Source: Epiperipatus broadwayi (taxonomy: Eukaryota; Onychophora; Udeonychophora; Euonychophora; Peripatidae). From it: 64,000 bases of DNA. The position numbers and the translations under genes are program-made. Below the pieces are notes generated by a model. It had not been told where the DNA came from. It was given only the letters and a program-made list of their open reading frames with translations, and did no database searches. Location of the stretch: positions 21,965,401 to 22,029,400 of the forward strand of contig JAQFVV010000001.1 in the NCBI GenBank assembly GCA_028023455.1, given 5' to 3'. Within the stretch, counting starts at the first letter, position 1, and each line of letters opens with the position of its first letter. Shown piece by piece: positions 11,030 through 21,087 of this stretch.

Positions 11030-11260
11030 AATATGAATAGCATATTTGCTGTATGTAAGTGAGTTTTGTCGTCATATATGTATTTAATATTGTTACTGTT
11101 ATTGATTAATTTTTTTCCTCAGTTTTTCAACATTATTAATGTAAAAATATTTCATGTATTCATAATAATAATTTTGTTAATAATTTTCAATTCTAAATTG
11201 TAGATCAGTTTTTGTAACATGTTTTAAAATTGTATTTTCATACATGTTCTTATGATATCA

Positions 11261-11266
11261 AATAAA
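11261..11266 (+). terminator. AATAAA poly(A)-type signal of element B
   Basis: AATAAA 12 bases before the (TAG)n junction, in the same position as in element A. Confidence 0.55.
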
Positions 11267-11278
11267 GTACTTTAAAAC

Positions 11279-11368
<90 letters not shown>

Positions 11369-11381
11369 CAGTAGCAGTAGT

Positions 11382-11466
<85 letters not shown>
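11279..11466 (+). repeat. (TAG)n microsatellite with a CAG core, 3' of element B
   Basis: TAG repeats, interrupted from about 11369 to 11413 by CAG and mixed CAG/TAG repeats, then pure TAG again to about 11466. Unique AT-rich sequence follows. The long poly-Leu frame on the minus strand is a by-product of the repeat and is not a gene. Confidence 0.97.
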
Positions 11467-11719
11467 ACATTAAACTACGAAATATCATTTAATTGAAAAA
11501 TTATTATTTTGATTTATCAAATGATAAATTTTAATTTTTAACTACAATGTTAATTAAACCGAAGTGTATAGAAGCTTATAATAACCACTGATAAATAATT
11601 AGTTTTAAAGAGTGCATTCTTTCAATTTGAGTTGTGCGGATGAATAGAACGAGAAAAAAAAACGAAAAAAATGCTGGCTGCAAAAAAAAAAAAAGCCAAG
11701 AAAAAAAAGATTTGATATT
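11467..11719. other. AT-rich unique sequence, no gene seen
   Basis: Homopolymer A runs and low-complexity sequence. A 70-codon frame on the minus strand (11576-11788) is translated poly(A)/poly(T) and is not supported. Confidence 0.5.
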
Positions 11720-12012
11720 GGAATACATAATTAACTTAACCATGTTAAATATTAATTCGTTCATGCTGTTATGTTTATTTTCTGACATGGAATAAAAATC
11801 TCAAGACAATTGTCCAAACACCAATCTCCTTAGGTCTTCAGAAAAGAAAACGTAATAAAGAATAATCTGGAATACGTAATTAACTTAACCATGTTAAATA
11901 TTAATTCGGTCATGCCGTTATGTTTATTTTCTGACATGGAATAAAAATCTCAAGATAATTGTCCAAACACCAATCTCCTTAGGTCTTCAGAAAAGAAAAC
12001 GTAATAAAGAAT
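11720..12012. repeat. Tandem duplication, two units of about 144 bp, period 149
   Basis: Unit 1 (about 11720-11863) and unit 2 (about 11869-12012) are nearly identical, differing at only a few positions (for example TACATAA versus TACGTAA, TTCATGCTG versus GTCATGCCG). No coding potential. Confidence 0.95.
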
Positions 12013-12230
12013 TTGTATCAGCTAGAAATATATGCTGCTTTCAGCGTTTAATGAAAGCACCATTTATGAGACTACTTTCTGAAAAACTGCATCTAAAACT
12101 CTGTTTTTAAAGACTTATATCACACATATTCCATGAAAAGATCAAACTGCATAATTAAATATATGCTAGTATTGAATGAAATTTCTGAAGTCCAAGACAT
12201 TGTCAGACCCTTCAAACATATATAAGCTTA

Positions 12231-12442
12231 ATAATTTTTATTAATCATTCATAAGACTAGAGATAATCCCAATATAAATAATATTTCTGTAGTGTAATTT
12301 TTATAAAGCACTCTCGCGCAAGGTAAGGACTAGTTTCTATTTGTTTACCTTGCATAAAAGTGACGTAATAAAAATTATACTACAGAAATATTATTCATAT
12401 TTGGATTATCTCTAGTCTAATGAATAATTAATAAAAATTATT
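12231..12442. repeat. Foldback element with 75-bp arms and a second palindrome in the loop
   Basis: Left arm 12231-12306 pairs with right arm 12367-12442 with few mismatches. The 60-bp loop holds its own inverted repeat (GCAAGGTAA...TTTACCTTGC). A diverged half copy in the opposite orientation lies at about 12681-12755, recognisable by the shared segments GAATAGAAACCAG, GAGAGTG and AAAATTACACT. Most likely a non-autonomous MITE; no transposase is encoded and target duplications are not clear. Confidence 0.85.
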
Positions 12443-13778
12443 GATATACTTTTAATAAGTGATTTGTATCAAAGTTGTGAAGGCAGCACATTGATACATC
12501 AATTAAACTGTAGTAATTTGCTATTTATATATACACTGAACAATGATAAAGATATGTGAAAGAAATTGTAATTGATGAATGCTGGTTTAACACAAAATGT
12601 GCATCTTGATGATCCTATATCTTTTTCACATGTCTTTGATCATATGCTTATGATTAAATCCCTTTATAAGGTGTTAAAAGTGAATAGAAACCAGTTCCTA
12701 CATTATTTGAGAGTGGTGTCGTGAAAATTACACTCAGAAATATTAATTATTATATATAAGTTTTTGTCTAATCACTAAGTCAGGTATTTAAATAAATAAA
12801 TTTTATGCTTATTCATAATATTATAGTTTAGCACTTTGTGTTAATATAGAAGGTGTATTAACTGTGTGGTACTTAAAATTAATTTTTGTGTTTTTGGCTA
12901 AGATATATGAATTTTTATTTTTTAAAAAATAGAATATTATCTCAGCTTTTAATATCAATATCAATCAATCCCTGTCATGTTTTTCTTAGGTGTATATCTA
13001 TATTTACTTGTTTATGCTATTTTATTGTGTGTGTTTATGCATTGCATTTTGAAGTAATTTTAACTCCTGTAGTGTTAATTTTATTATTTATTCTTTTTAT
13101 TATTTCATTTTGCGTAATTTTATTATTAAGATAATAAAATATTTAGTAGTTTATTATTCCTTTTATCTGTCTGATTTCATTAATTAGCTTATCAATTCAT
13201 GAATTACTTTCACCTTTTGTTCACCATCTCCATCATCTGGACTATGTACAAGTCCATTCTCTGAAATTAGCTACTGGAGAAATGTTAATGATGAGATTAT
13301 TGGGATAGAGTTGACACATGTCATCATTGGATTAGTAATTTTTCTATGAGAAAAGCAAATGCCCTAGCTCTGGCTATTGTAATGATTTTCTAAATTAAGG
13401 TATCATTGGTTAAATATTGCAAAATTGATTGTCAAAAATGTGGTGGTTAAAAATGATGATCAAAAAATATGCCACATTTAACATGAATTCAGAGAAGGAT
13501 TAGACACTAATTTGATCACTGTCATCAATCCCAATGAAATTTTAAAGAAATGGCTGATGACCTTAATTTTAATATCAATTTTGATTTTAGTTGGATACTT
13601 CTATTACCCTTTACATTCTCTGCTCCAACATATATATAATAAAATCAGTATACAATCGAGTTGGTACACAAATTGTATAATGGAATAACTAATAATAGAT
13701 ATATTACCATCAGTTCTATTTATATAGGGTGTAACAGCAAAATATAGACTAGATTCTACAGGTTATTCATTTCTATAT
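12443..13778. other. AT-rich sequence without recognisable gene
   Basis: Apart from the foldback half copy (12681-12755) I see nothing assignable. The open frame 12886-13134 encodes a Leu/Ile/Phe-rich string, as expected from T-rich DNA. The part from about 13180 to 13620 is less AT-biased than its surroundings and could be an old retroposed fragment, but I could not match it. Confidence 0.5.
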
Positions 13779-15411
13779 TGAGCTGGTATTTTTATGTCAG
13801 CTCATACTCATACATATATATATATATACACACACATATTTTGTAAAAATATAAATATCATTTTATAATACATAATTTTTTTAAAAAAAAAAAAGAAATA
13901 AATTAACACTTAATTTTAAAATGGAGTTTTTGAAAAATTAAAATAAATTAGATCAAGATCTTGCATGTTTTTGATAAAAGTTTGTCTTTTGTTTAGTCTT
14001 TTAAAAAAATCTAAAAGATAGAAGGGAAAAGAAAGCAATTAGTTCTATTGTTGAGGCTTTGTTAGTGAAGGTATTTTATGCTATCTATTACGCTGATCAA
14101 TTGAAATGTTTCTTTGGGATTTTAAAATAAAATATGAAATAAAAGAAGAGATATTAAAGGTGTGAACTGAGACTTTAAAAAAAACTATAAATTACGGACT
14201 TTCCTTTTGTTTAAATTAATTGGATTTCTGCCGAGGTCAATACCTAATCTATAAGTTTAAATTCGGCTTGGACTCATCAATAGTAAAAATCGGAAAATTA
14301 CATAAAAAAAAAAATAAGAAGAAAGCGCAAGGAGAAAATGTTGAGTGGCTAGATCTAACAGAACTTTCCCTTCTGGGAACCTCTTCCTATTACCACCTGG
14401 AACTGCCGTGTAAATGCTGGACATAGAGAGCTAGCCAAGGAGAATGGACTGGAAGAAGACCGTGGACAAACCACGATGAATATAAAGTGAAATATTTCAT
14501 CCACCCAGGATCTTCCACTGATCAATTAGGGTAAATAGACTTTTTTTATTATAATTTCAAGAGACATTTGTGTAATGGAATTTTTTTAAAAAAAAAAGAA
14601 AAAAAAGCCTTCACTTCAAATATTTCAAAGTTTCAGCAATAGAAAGGGAAGGATATGTAGTCTTTAAGTAGATGTATTTACTAATTCAAATTAATCCACA
14701 TTGTATTGTTTTTTTTTATTATTTATTTTTTTGGGTTACATTCTATTAATTAAACTTACCTTTAGTTTCTATGATTGTTGTTCTTATAATGTATAGATAT
14801 GAATAAGAAAAATTGTATATTTGATCTAAGGACAAGTAAAAATTTAAGATGAAAAGATTTAACATTAGAAAGAGGAGGTTTGAATGTGTTTGTATTTAAC
14901 AAACACACTCTTATAGTAAGTCACCCTTGAGTTCACTCATAGTTATATACCATGATATTTGATGAAAATATTGTATAATTGGTAAAGTGACGGCCCATGT
15001 TCCTTCGAGAATGATACATGTTAATTCTTAATTAGAAAGAAAAAGGATCAGGAGGGTTTGATTTGACAAGTACGAGGGAAGGGAATAACCAACAAATAGA
15101 ATAAAGGTATAATAAATATTTCAACAATAGTGAAGTGTCAATTTGTTTTTTTTTTTGTTTATTATAATTAATTCTTATAATTCATTTTATAATCTTTTGG
15201 TCCATTAAAAGAAAATTATTTTAAGATTTACATTTGGTGATTGCCGTTCGTAAATAAATTAACCGTTATTATAGAAATTTTATAATATGTTCTAGGCAAA
15301 AATGCTTGGTGGCACCCTCGAATGGCCACCATATGTTGCAATCTTGTGAAATTTAAGAGCATAACAAAATGATTTGTTACAGAGGGTAGCAGTGGGTGAA
15401 ATATAAGAAAA
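13779..15411 (+). repeat. 5' LTR of the gypsy element
   Basis: Begins TGAGCTGGTATTTTTATGTC and ends ATATAAGAAAA directly before the primer binding site. 1.6 kb is long for a gypsy LTR. It contains a 68-codon open frame (14220-14426), but this is broken by indels in the matching part of the 3' LTR, so it is not a conserved gene. Confidence 0.93.
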
Positions 15412-15429
15412 TGGCACCCAACGTGGGAT
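15412..15429 (+). promoter_or_regulatory. Primer binding site, tRNA-Lys type
   Basis: TGGCACCCAACGTGGGAT follows the 5' LTR directly. It is one transition (CGCC to CACC) from the tRNA-Lys-complementary site I know from insect LTR elements (TGGCGCCCAACGTGGG). The CpG loss fits ordinary methylation decay. Confidence 0.85.
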
Positions 15430-17100
15430 GAAAATTAATTATAGTGAAAAAAATATGATAGGAAATGAAAGGGTGCCATTTAGTGGATATAACAGACAGA
15501 GTGATAACAGGGTAGCTTACATGGTAACTAATGACATATACCAAGAAATAGAATGTAAAATAACTGAGTTAGGTAGTAATAATAGGGGCTGGAAAAGTCA
15601 ACTTAAAGAGGCACTTTTGAAAAATGAACAAGTATTCGCCACTAAACCCAGAATTATAAAGGGATATGTTCATCGGATAAAGGTAAAAGAAGAAACTCAT
15701 TTTCAGGGTAGGTCATACCCAGTCCCTGTCAAATATAAAGAGGAAGATGATAAACAAATACAACAAATGGAACAATGGGGTATTATAAAAAAAACAGTCA
15801 CCATATATAAACCCTTTAGTAATTGTAAAAAAAGGATGGCTCTATGAGAGTATGCTTAGATGCTCAGCAGTTAAATACTATTACTATACCTGATCGGGAT
15901 GTGCCACCCTGAATTACAGATTTGCTGTTGGAATTTAAAGAAAAAATATATTTTTCGTCATTCGATTTGACATCAAGTTACTGGCAGATGGCGCTCCACA
16001 CTGAGGATCAAAAACACACGGCATTCTGTTATGAAGGCTTTACATATGTGTTTCAATGAGTTCCGTTTGGACTAATTAACAGTGGGTTGGGGCTATTACG
16101 ATGTTTAGACCAGATACTTTCTCCGAGGGTAAAAGAATTTATACTCTATTATATGGATGATGTCATGATTGCGTCACGATCTCCTCAGGAACATTTAGAA
16201 AATTTAGTTGTGTTCCTCTGTGAGTGTCACGAAAAGAACATTACAATAAATCAGAAGAAAAGTAATATATTTCAGGAAGAAATTATATTTCTCAGTCATC
16301 TCATATGTGCTAAAGGGGTGAGGCCTCATCCTGACAAGATAGAAGTGATCGTTAAATTCCTTCAACCAAAGAATAGAAAACAGATTAGATCATTCCTTGG
16401 TATATGCAATTTCTATCAAAGGTTCTACAAAGAATTTTCTACAGATACGGAAGCACTTGTGCATTTACTGAGAAAAGAAAGCAAGTGGGAATGGACGGAA
16501 AAACAAGAGCAAGCGTTTAAACAGATCAAAAAAAAATTTTATAGGTACTGTAACACTTGCCTATTCGGATTTTGACAAACCTTTTAGGTTACAAACTGAT
16601 AGTAGTAGTGTAGGATTGGGAGTGGTACTGTTCAAGAGAATGAAGAGAAGATATCTCAGGTTTTGTATTTTTTAAGTAGGACATTAAATCCAGCGGAAAG
16701 AAATTATACCACTAGGAAAGGGAGGCATAGGCAATTATTTGGGCATTAAATAAACTTAAGCATTTACTTTTAGGTCTGAGGTTATTATTATCACCGATCA
16801 TAAAAGCTTAGAGTTTATAAATAGGTGTTACTTAACTAATGATAGACTTATAAAATGGGCATTATACTTACAGAAATTTAATTACAGGGTAATTCATTGC
16901 TCCGGGAAAGATAATATAGTACCGGATATACTAAGCAGAAATCTGCTTACAGAGCACAGTCAAAATTTAACACTGGAAGGAGCTCAATTAATATCTCTTA
17001 AAGCAGATCCTGCAGTATCGATTGAGAAAGATTTGAAAAGACTCCATTTTTTTCAAAACTCGGACACAACATGCAAGAAGCTGATACAAGGCTGTAAAGA
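15428..17100 (+). pseudogene. Gypsy pol remnant: pre-RT linker, reverse transcriptase, RNase H
   Basis: First segment (15428-15847, 139 codons) is the linker before RT: VFATKP, YPVPVKYKEED and QMEQWGIIKK are standard gypsy landmarks. An indel in the A-run near 15830 shifts the frame. Then DGSMRVCLD, FSSFDLTSSYWQM (catalytic Asp), VPFGLINSG and YMDDV (about 16150) follow, with in-frame TGA stops at 15910 and 16057. The post-RT motif RSFLGICNFYQRF is intact. After another shift near 16545 comes RNase H: LQTDSSSVGLG (catalytic Asp), IITDHKSL and DILSRN (about 16920-16940), with further breaks. No protease or gag upstream. Confidence 0.9.
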
Positions 17101-17124
17101 AGCAAATGTCAGACAACAAAAAAA

Positions 17125-18156
17125 TTGCATGCAAAAAAAAACAAATTATATCGGTATAAAATAATAAATGGCTTGTTGATGTTTCAGGTTAGAAAGGGAG
17201 TAGATTGTTGGAGAGTATTTATACCACAAAATCTAAGAGAAAGACTAATAAAATATGTGCATGGTATATATGGGCATTATGGGTCTCATAAAACAAGTAA
17301 ATTAATACAGAGATGGTATTATTGGCCAAGTTTGTATAGGTCAGTGGTTACTACGTTACAGGGGTGCCATGAGTGTCAGCAAAGTAAACCAGCTAATAAA
17401 AATTATGCTGGGACACTGGTGCCAATAATAGCTAAAAACCCGAATGAGCTTCTAGCCATAGATTTTTACAGCCCGCTATCATCATTTTGTAGATATAAAT
17501 ATATATTGGTGGCCTTTGATGTTTTCTTGAAATTAGTACAAGCCTACACCCTACAAAAGGCTGATGCCAGGTCTTCCATAACTGTGCTAAAAGAAAAACA
17601 ATTTGTTCAAGTTGGCAAACCTCGGACGATTTTGAGTGATCATGGAACTCCTTTTATATCGAAAGACTGTAAGAATTGGCTTCAGCAAGAACAGATACAT
17701 CATATTCTCACCTCTTTCTGTAATCCTCATTCTAACCCTTGCGAACAGGTTATGAAAGAATTGGGGAACTTATTTCACATACATTTGAAAGGTAACCATC
17801 AACAGTGGTTTAAAGTATTGCCACAAATGGTTAAAATAATTAATTATACATACCACAAATCTACAGAATTAACTCCAGAATGCTTGCATTATGGTCGAGT
17901 TGAGCCTTCTCTCCTCAAATGTCCCGTTCCCACTCTTACTGAAACGATAAATGTAGTGGAGGATCGAAGCTTAGATAGAGACAAATTAAAGAAGAAAGCT
18001 GAACAGAGAATAAAGAAGGGGAGTGCTTGCCCAATACAATTTACAGTAGGAGACTGGGTTTATGTTAAAACTCAGCCAATTAGCAAATTAAGTGGTAAAC
18101 AATATAAAAAGTTTTTCCCCCTATTCAAAGGCCCATATAGGATCATCCAAAAATAG
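17125..18156 (+). pseudogene. Gypsy integrase, mostly intact frame (343 codons)
   Basis: Retroelement integrase. HHCC zinc domain at about residues 45-88 (HGIYGHYGSH...CHECQ). Catalytic core: AIDFYSP (first Asp, about 115), LSDHGTPF (second Asp, about 172), and the Glu of SNPCEQVMKELG 35 positions later, matching the DD35E pattern. A C-terminal GPY/F-type module (FKGPYRI) ends at a TAG stop at 18154-18156, after which codons for GPNAFIIQG continue in frame, so the true C terminus is truncated. The first Met (17125) is internal to pol. This is the best-preserved part of the element. Confidence 0.9.
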
Positions 18157-18322
18157 GGACCAAATGCATTTATAATACAAGGTAAAAAAAAATAAAAAGT
18201 GCACTTATAATGCATGAAGCCTAAAACCTTGTAAAGAAAAGAAAAAAATAAAGACCTCATGGTGTGATTAAAAGTTGTTGTTTTTTTAAGTTTTTTTTTT
18301 TTGTTTTTGGAAAAGGGTGCAA

Positions 18323-19930
18323 TGAGCTGGTATTTTTATGTCAGCTCATACTCATACATATATATACACACATATTTTGTAAAAATATAAATATCATTTT
18401 ATAATACATAATTTTGAAAAAAAAAAAGAAATTAACACTTAATTTTAAAATGGAGTTTTTGAGAAGTTAAAATAAATTAGATCAAGATCTTGCATGTTTT
18501 TGATAAAAGTTTGTCTTTTGTTTAGTCTTTAAAAAAAATTCTTAAAGATAGAAGGGAAAAGAAAGCAATTAGTTCTATTGTTGGGGCTTTGATAGTGAAG
18601 GTATTTTATGCTATCTATTACGCTGATCAATTGGAATGTTTCTTTGGGATTTTAAAATAAAATATGAAATAAAAGAAGAGAACATTAAAGGTGTGAACTG
18701 AGACTTTAAAAAAAAAACTATAAATTACGGACTTTCCTTTTGTTTAAATTAATTGGATTTCTGCCGAGGTCAATACCTAATCTATAAGTTTAAATTCGGC
18801 TCGGACTCATCAATAGTAAAAATCGGAAAATTACATTAAAAAAAATAAGAAGAAAGCGCAAGAGAAAATGTTGAGTGGCTAGATCTAACAGAACTTTCCC
18901 TTTTGGGAACCTCTTCCTATTACCACCTGGAACTGCCTTGTAAATGCCAGACATAGAGAGCTAGCCGAGGAGAATGGACTGGAAGAAGACCACGGACAAA
19001 CCACGATGAATATAAAGTGAAATATTCCACCCACACAGGATCTACACTGATCGATCAGGGTAAATAGACTTTTTTTTATTATAATTTCAAGAGACATTTG
19101 CGTAATAGAATTTAAAAAAAAAAGAAAAGCCTTCACTTCAAATATCTCAAAGTTTCAGCAATAGAAAGGGAGGGATATGTAGTCTTTAAGTAGATGTATT
19201 TACTAATTCAAATTAATCCACATTATATTGTTTTTTTAATTATTTATTTTTTTTGGGTTACGTTCTATTAATTAAACTTACCTTTAGTTTCTATGATTGT
19301 TGTTCTTATAATGTATAGATATGAATAAGAAAAATTGTATACTCGATCTAAGGACAAGTAAAAATTTAAGATGAAAAGATTTAACATTAGAAAGAGGAGG
19401 TTTGAATGCATTTGTTTTTAACAAACACACTCTTATAGTAAGTCACCCTTGAGTTCACTCATAGTTATATACCATGATATTTGATGAAAATATTGTATAA
19501 TTGGTAAAGTGATGGCACATGTTCCTTCAAGAATGATACATGTTAATTCTTGATTAGAAAGAAAAAGGATCAGGAGGGTTTGATTTGACAAGTACAAGGG
19601 AAGGGAATAACCAACAAATAGAATAAAGGTATAATAAATATTTCAACAATAGTGAAGTGTCGATTTGTTTTTTTTGTTTATTATAATTAATTCTTATAAT
19701 TCATTTTATAATCTTTTGGTCCATTAAAAGAAAATTATTTTAAGATTTACATTTGGTGATTGCCGTTCGTAAATAAATTAACCGTTATTATAGAAATTTT
19801 ATAATATGATCTAGGCAAAAATGCTTGGTGGCGCCCTCGAATGGCCACCATATGTTGCAATCTCGTGAAATTTAAGAGCGTAACAAAATGTTTTGTTACA
19901 GAGAGTAGCAGCAGGTGAAATATAAGAAAA
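18323..19930 (+). repeat. 3' LTR of the gypsy element
   Basis: Starts at TGAGCTGG, like the 5' LTR, preceded by a purine-rich stretch (GGAAAAGGGTGCAA, 18308-18321) that is the likely polypurine tract. The end matches the 5' LTR through ATATAAGAAAA. Differences from the 5' LTR are mostly single transitions and A/T-run length changes. Confidence 0.93.
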
Positions 19931-20784
19931 TATACATCTATTATCATATCCACATCTAAACTCAATGGAGAAATATGGGACTATAGTGATATAATGAATA
20001 ATAAATAGTGCGGAGCAATAAATAAAAAATACAAGAGGTATTAAAAACAATAAAATTATAATGAACTAAATAATAGTTTTAACATGGCTGTAAACCTTAG
20101 CAATGAGCGTCTGTATAGTAACTTAATGATAAAACAAAAATGCATGCATTTAATAAAATAAAATAATACTATTAGTTTGCTACAGCAACATGTATTTGTT
20201 CAAAATAATAATCTTGCAAAATTAGGAAAACATTTTAAAATTTAAATATTTTAAACTAGTATATTAGCAATTGCAAAACACTCTAACATGTACATACAGT
20301 ATATTTAAATGATTGTATATTTATAATTAGTAATTTTACAAAATAATACTATCAATATTAAATTACATAACACAGTAAAATTGAAAGTACAACACAAATT
20401 ACTAATTTTAAATATTTAATTGTTCATGACATAAATTTTAAAACAAAACACTATTGTTTTTACTTTTTTTCCATTTTTGATATCTAAATATAATAAAAAT
20501 TATACATAAAACTTATGGTTCTGTAAATTGCTTTAGAGTTTATTAATCACTCAGCACAATATAAGCAGTTTGTACACTAACATCTAAAGGCAATTGAAGA
20601 AACTCTGAAAAAAGTTTTTGCAATGAATCAAAGGGTGGATTTATTGCCACTTATTATTGAAGACTTTTGAGTAGCAGATGACAAACTTAGTTAATTGTAT
20701 TCTGATATTCTAATAATATATGATAATATGTGACTAGTTAAACAAATCAATCAGCTCACTGCTTACTTCTGGGTAATCCTAGGG
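19931..20784. other. AT-rich sequence, no gene; contains one dispersed repeat
   Basis: Nothing coding is supported. At 20066-20113 lies a segment repeated in inverted orientation at 51351-51398 (separate entry). Confidence 0.5.
20066..20113 (+). repeat. Dispersed repeat segment, inverted copy at 51351-51398
   Basis: 28 bases (20086-20113, beginning GGCTGTAAACCTTAGCAATG) are identical to the reverse complement of 51351-51378. Similarity continues for about 20 bp on one side (TAATAGTTTTAACA). Family unknown. Confidence 0.8.
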
Positions 20785-21087
20785 CAGTGATGGTGAACCT
20801 TTTTATGTGCATGCCAAAAATTTCCAAAAAATATTTATTGAATGATTGACAGTTATTAAATCAAATATAAACAACTTAATTATTACAGATTTTTAAAAAT
20901 TTATAAAACAAAATAATAATAACAATAATAATTAAACAAAATGTCTAAATAAGCCAAATACAAGTGAACGAGATTTATTTAGAAGAGTGCAAGTTGAATA
21001 AAATGTAATAGTAAAAAAGTAATAGTAATTAAAACAAAATTTTACAAATAAACATATAAAATCAACATAAATAGATATTATTTAATG

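Larger units (their letters stand above)
5471..11278 (+). mobile_element. Non-LTR retrotransposon B (L1/Tx1-like), apparently full length, inserted in (TAG)n
   Basis: Complete-looking element: 5' UTR of about 190 bp, intact ORF1 (620 aa), a 270-bp spacer, intact ORF2 (1078 aa), a 3' UTR of about 250 bp and AATAAA 12 bp from the end. TAG repeats abut both ends directly: the 5' end (TAGCCATCTTGGCTC...) follows the upstream tract and the 3' end (GTACTTTAAAAC) leads into the downstream tract. No poly(A) tail and no ordinary target-site duplication can be seen, because both flanks are the same microsatellite. Both ORFs are open, so this is the youngest-looking and possibly competent copy in the window. 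Confidence 0.93.
13779..19930 (+). mobile_element. Ty3/gypsy LTR retrotransposon, gag-less and pol-decayed
   Basis: Two direct LTRs (1633 and 1608 bp) flank a 2.9-kb interior with a primer binding site, RT, RNase H and integrase remnants in gypsy order (RT-RH-IN). Host flanks TATAT (13774-13778) and TATAC (19931-19935) are a plausible 5-bp target duplication with one mismatch. The LTRs begin with TG but end in AAAA rather than CA. Gag and protease coding are absent: pol sequence starts immediately after the primer binding site. No env is seen. The LTRs differ by only a few percent by eye plus homopolymer indels, yet pol is full of stops, so the element was probably mobilised as an already defective copy. 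Confidence 0.92.

Noticed and set aside
11258-11488. Long minus-strand open frame encoding poly-Leu
   Set aside because: Pure translation of the (TAG/CAG)n repeat; no start context and no non-repeat sequence.
12886-13134. Small hydrophobic protein (82 codons)
   Set aside because: Composition is what T-rich DNA gives by chance; no homologue or neighbouring signal.
14220-14426. Possible captured gene in the LTR (68 codons)
   Set aside because: The corresponding region of the 3' LTR is broken by indels, so there is no evidence of coding constraint.
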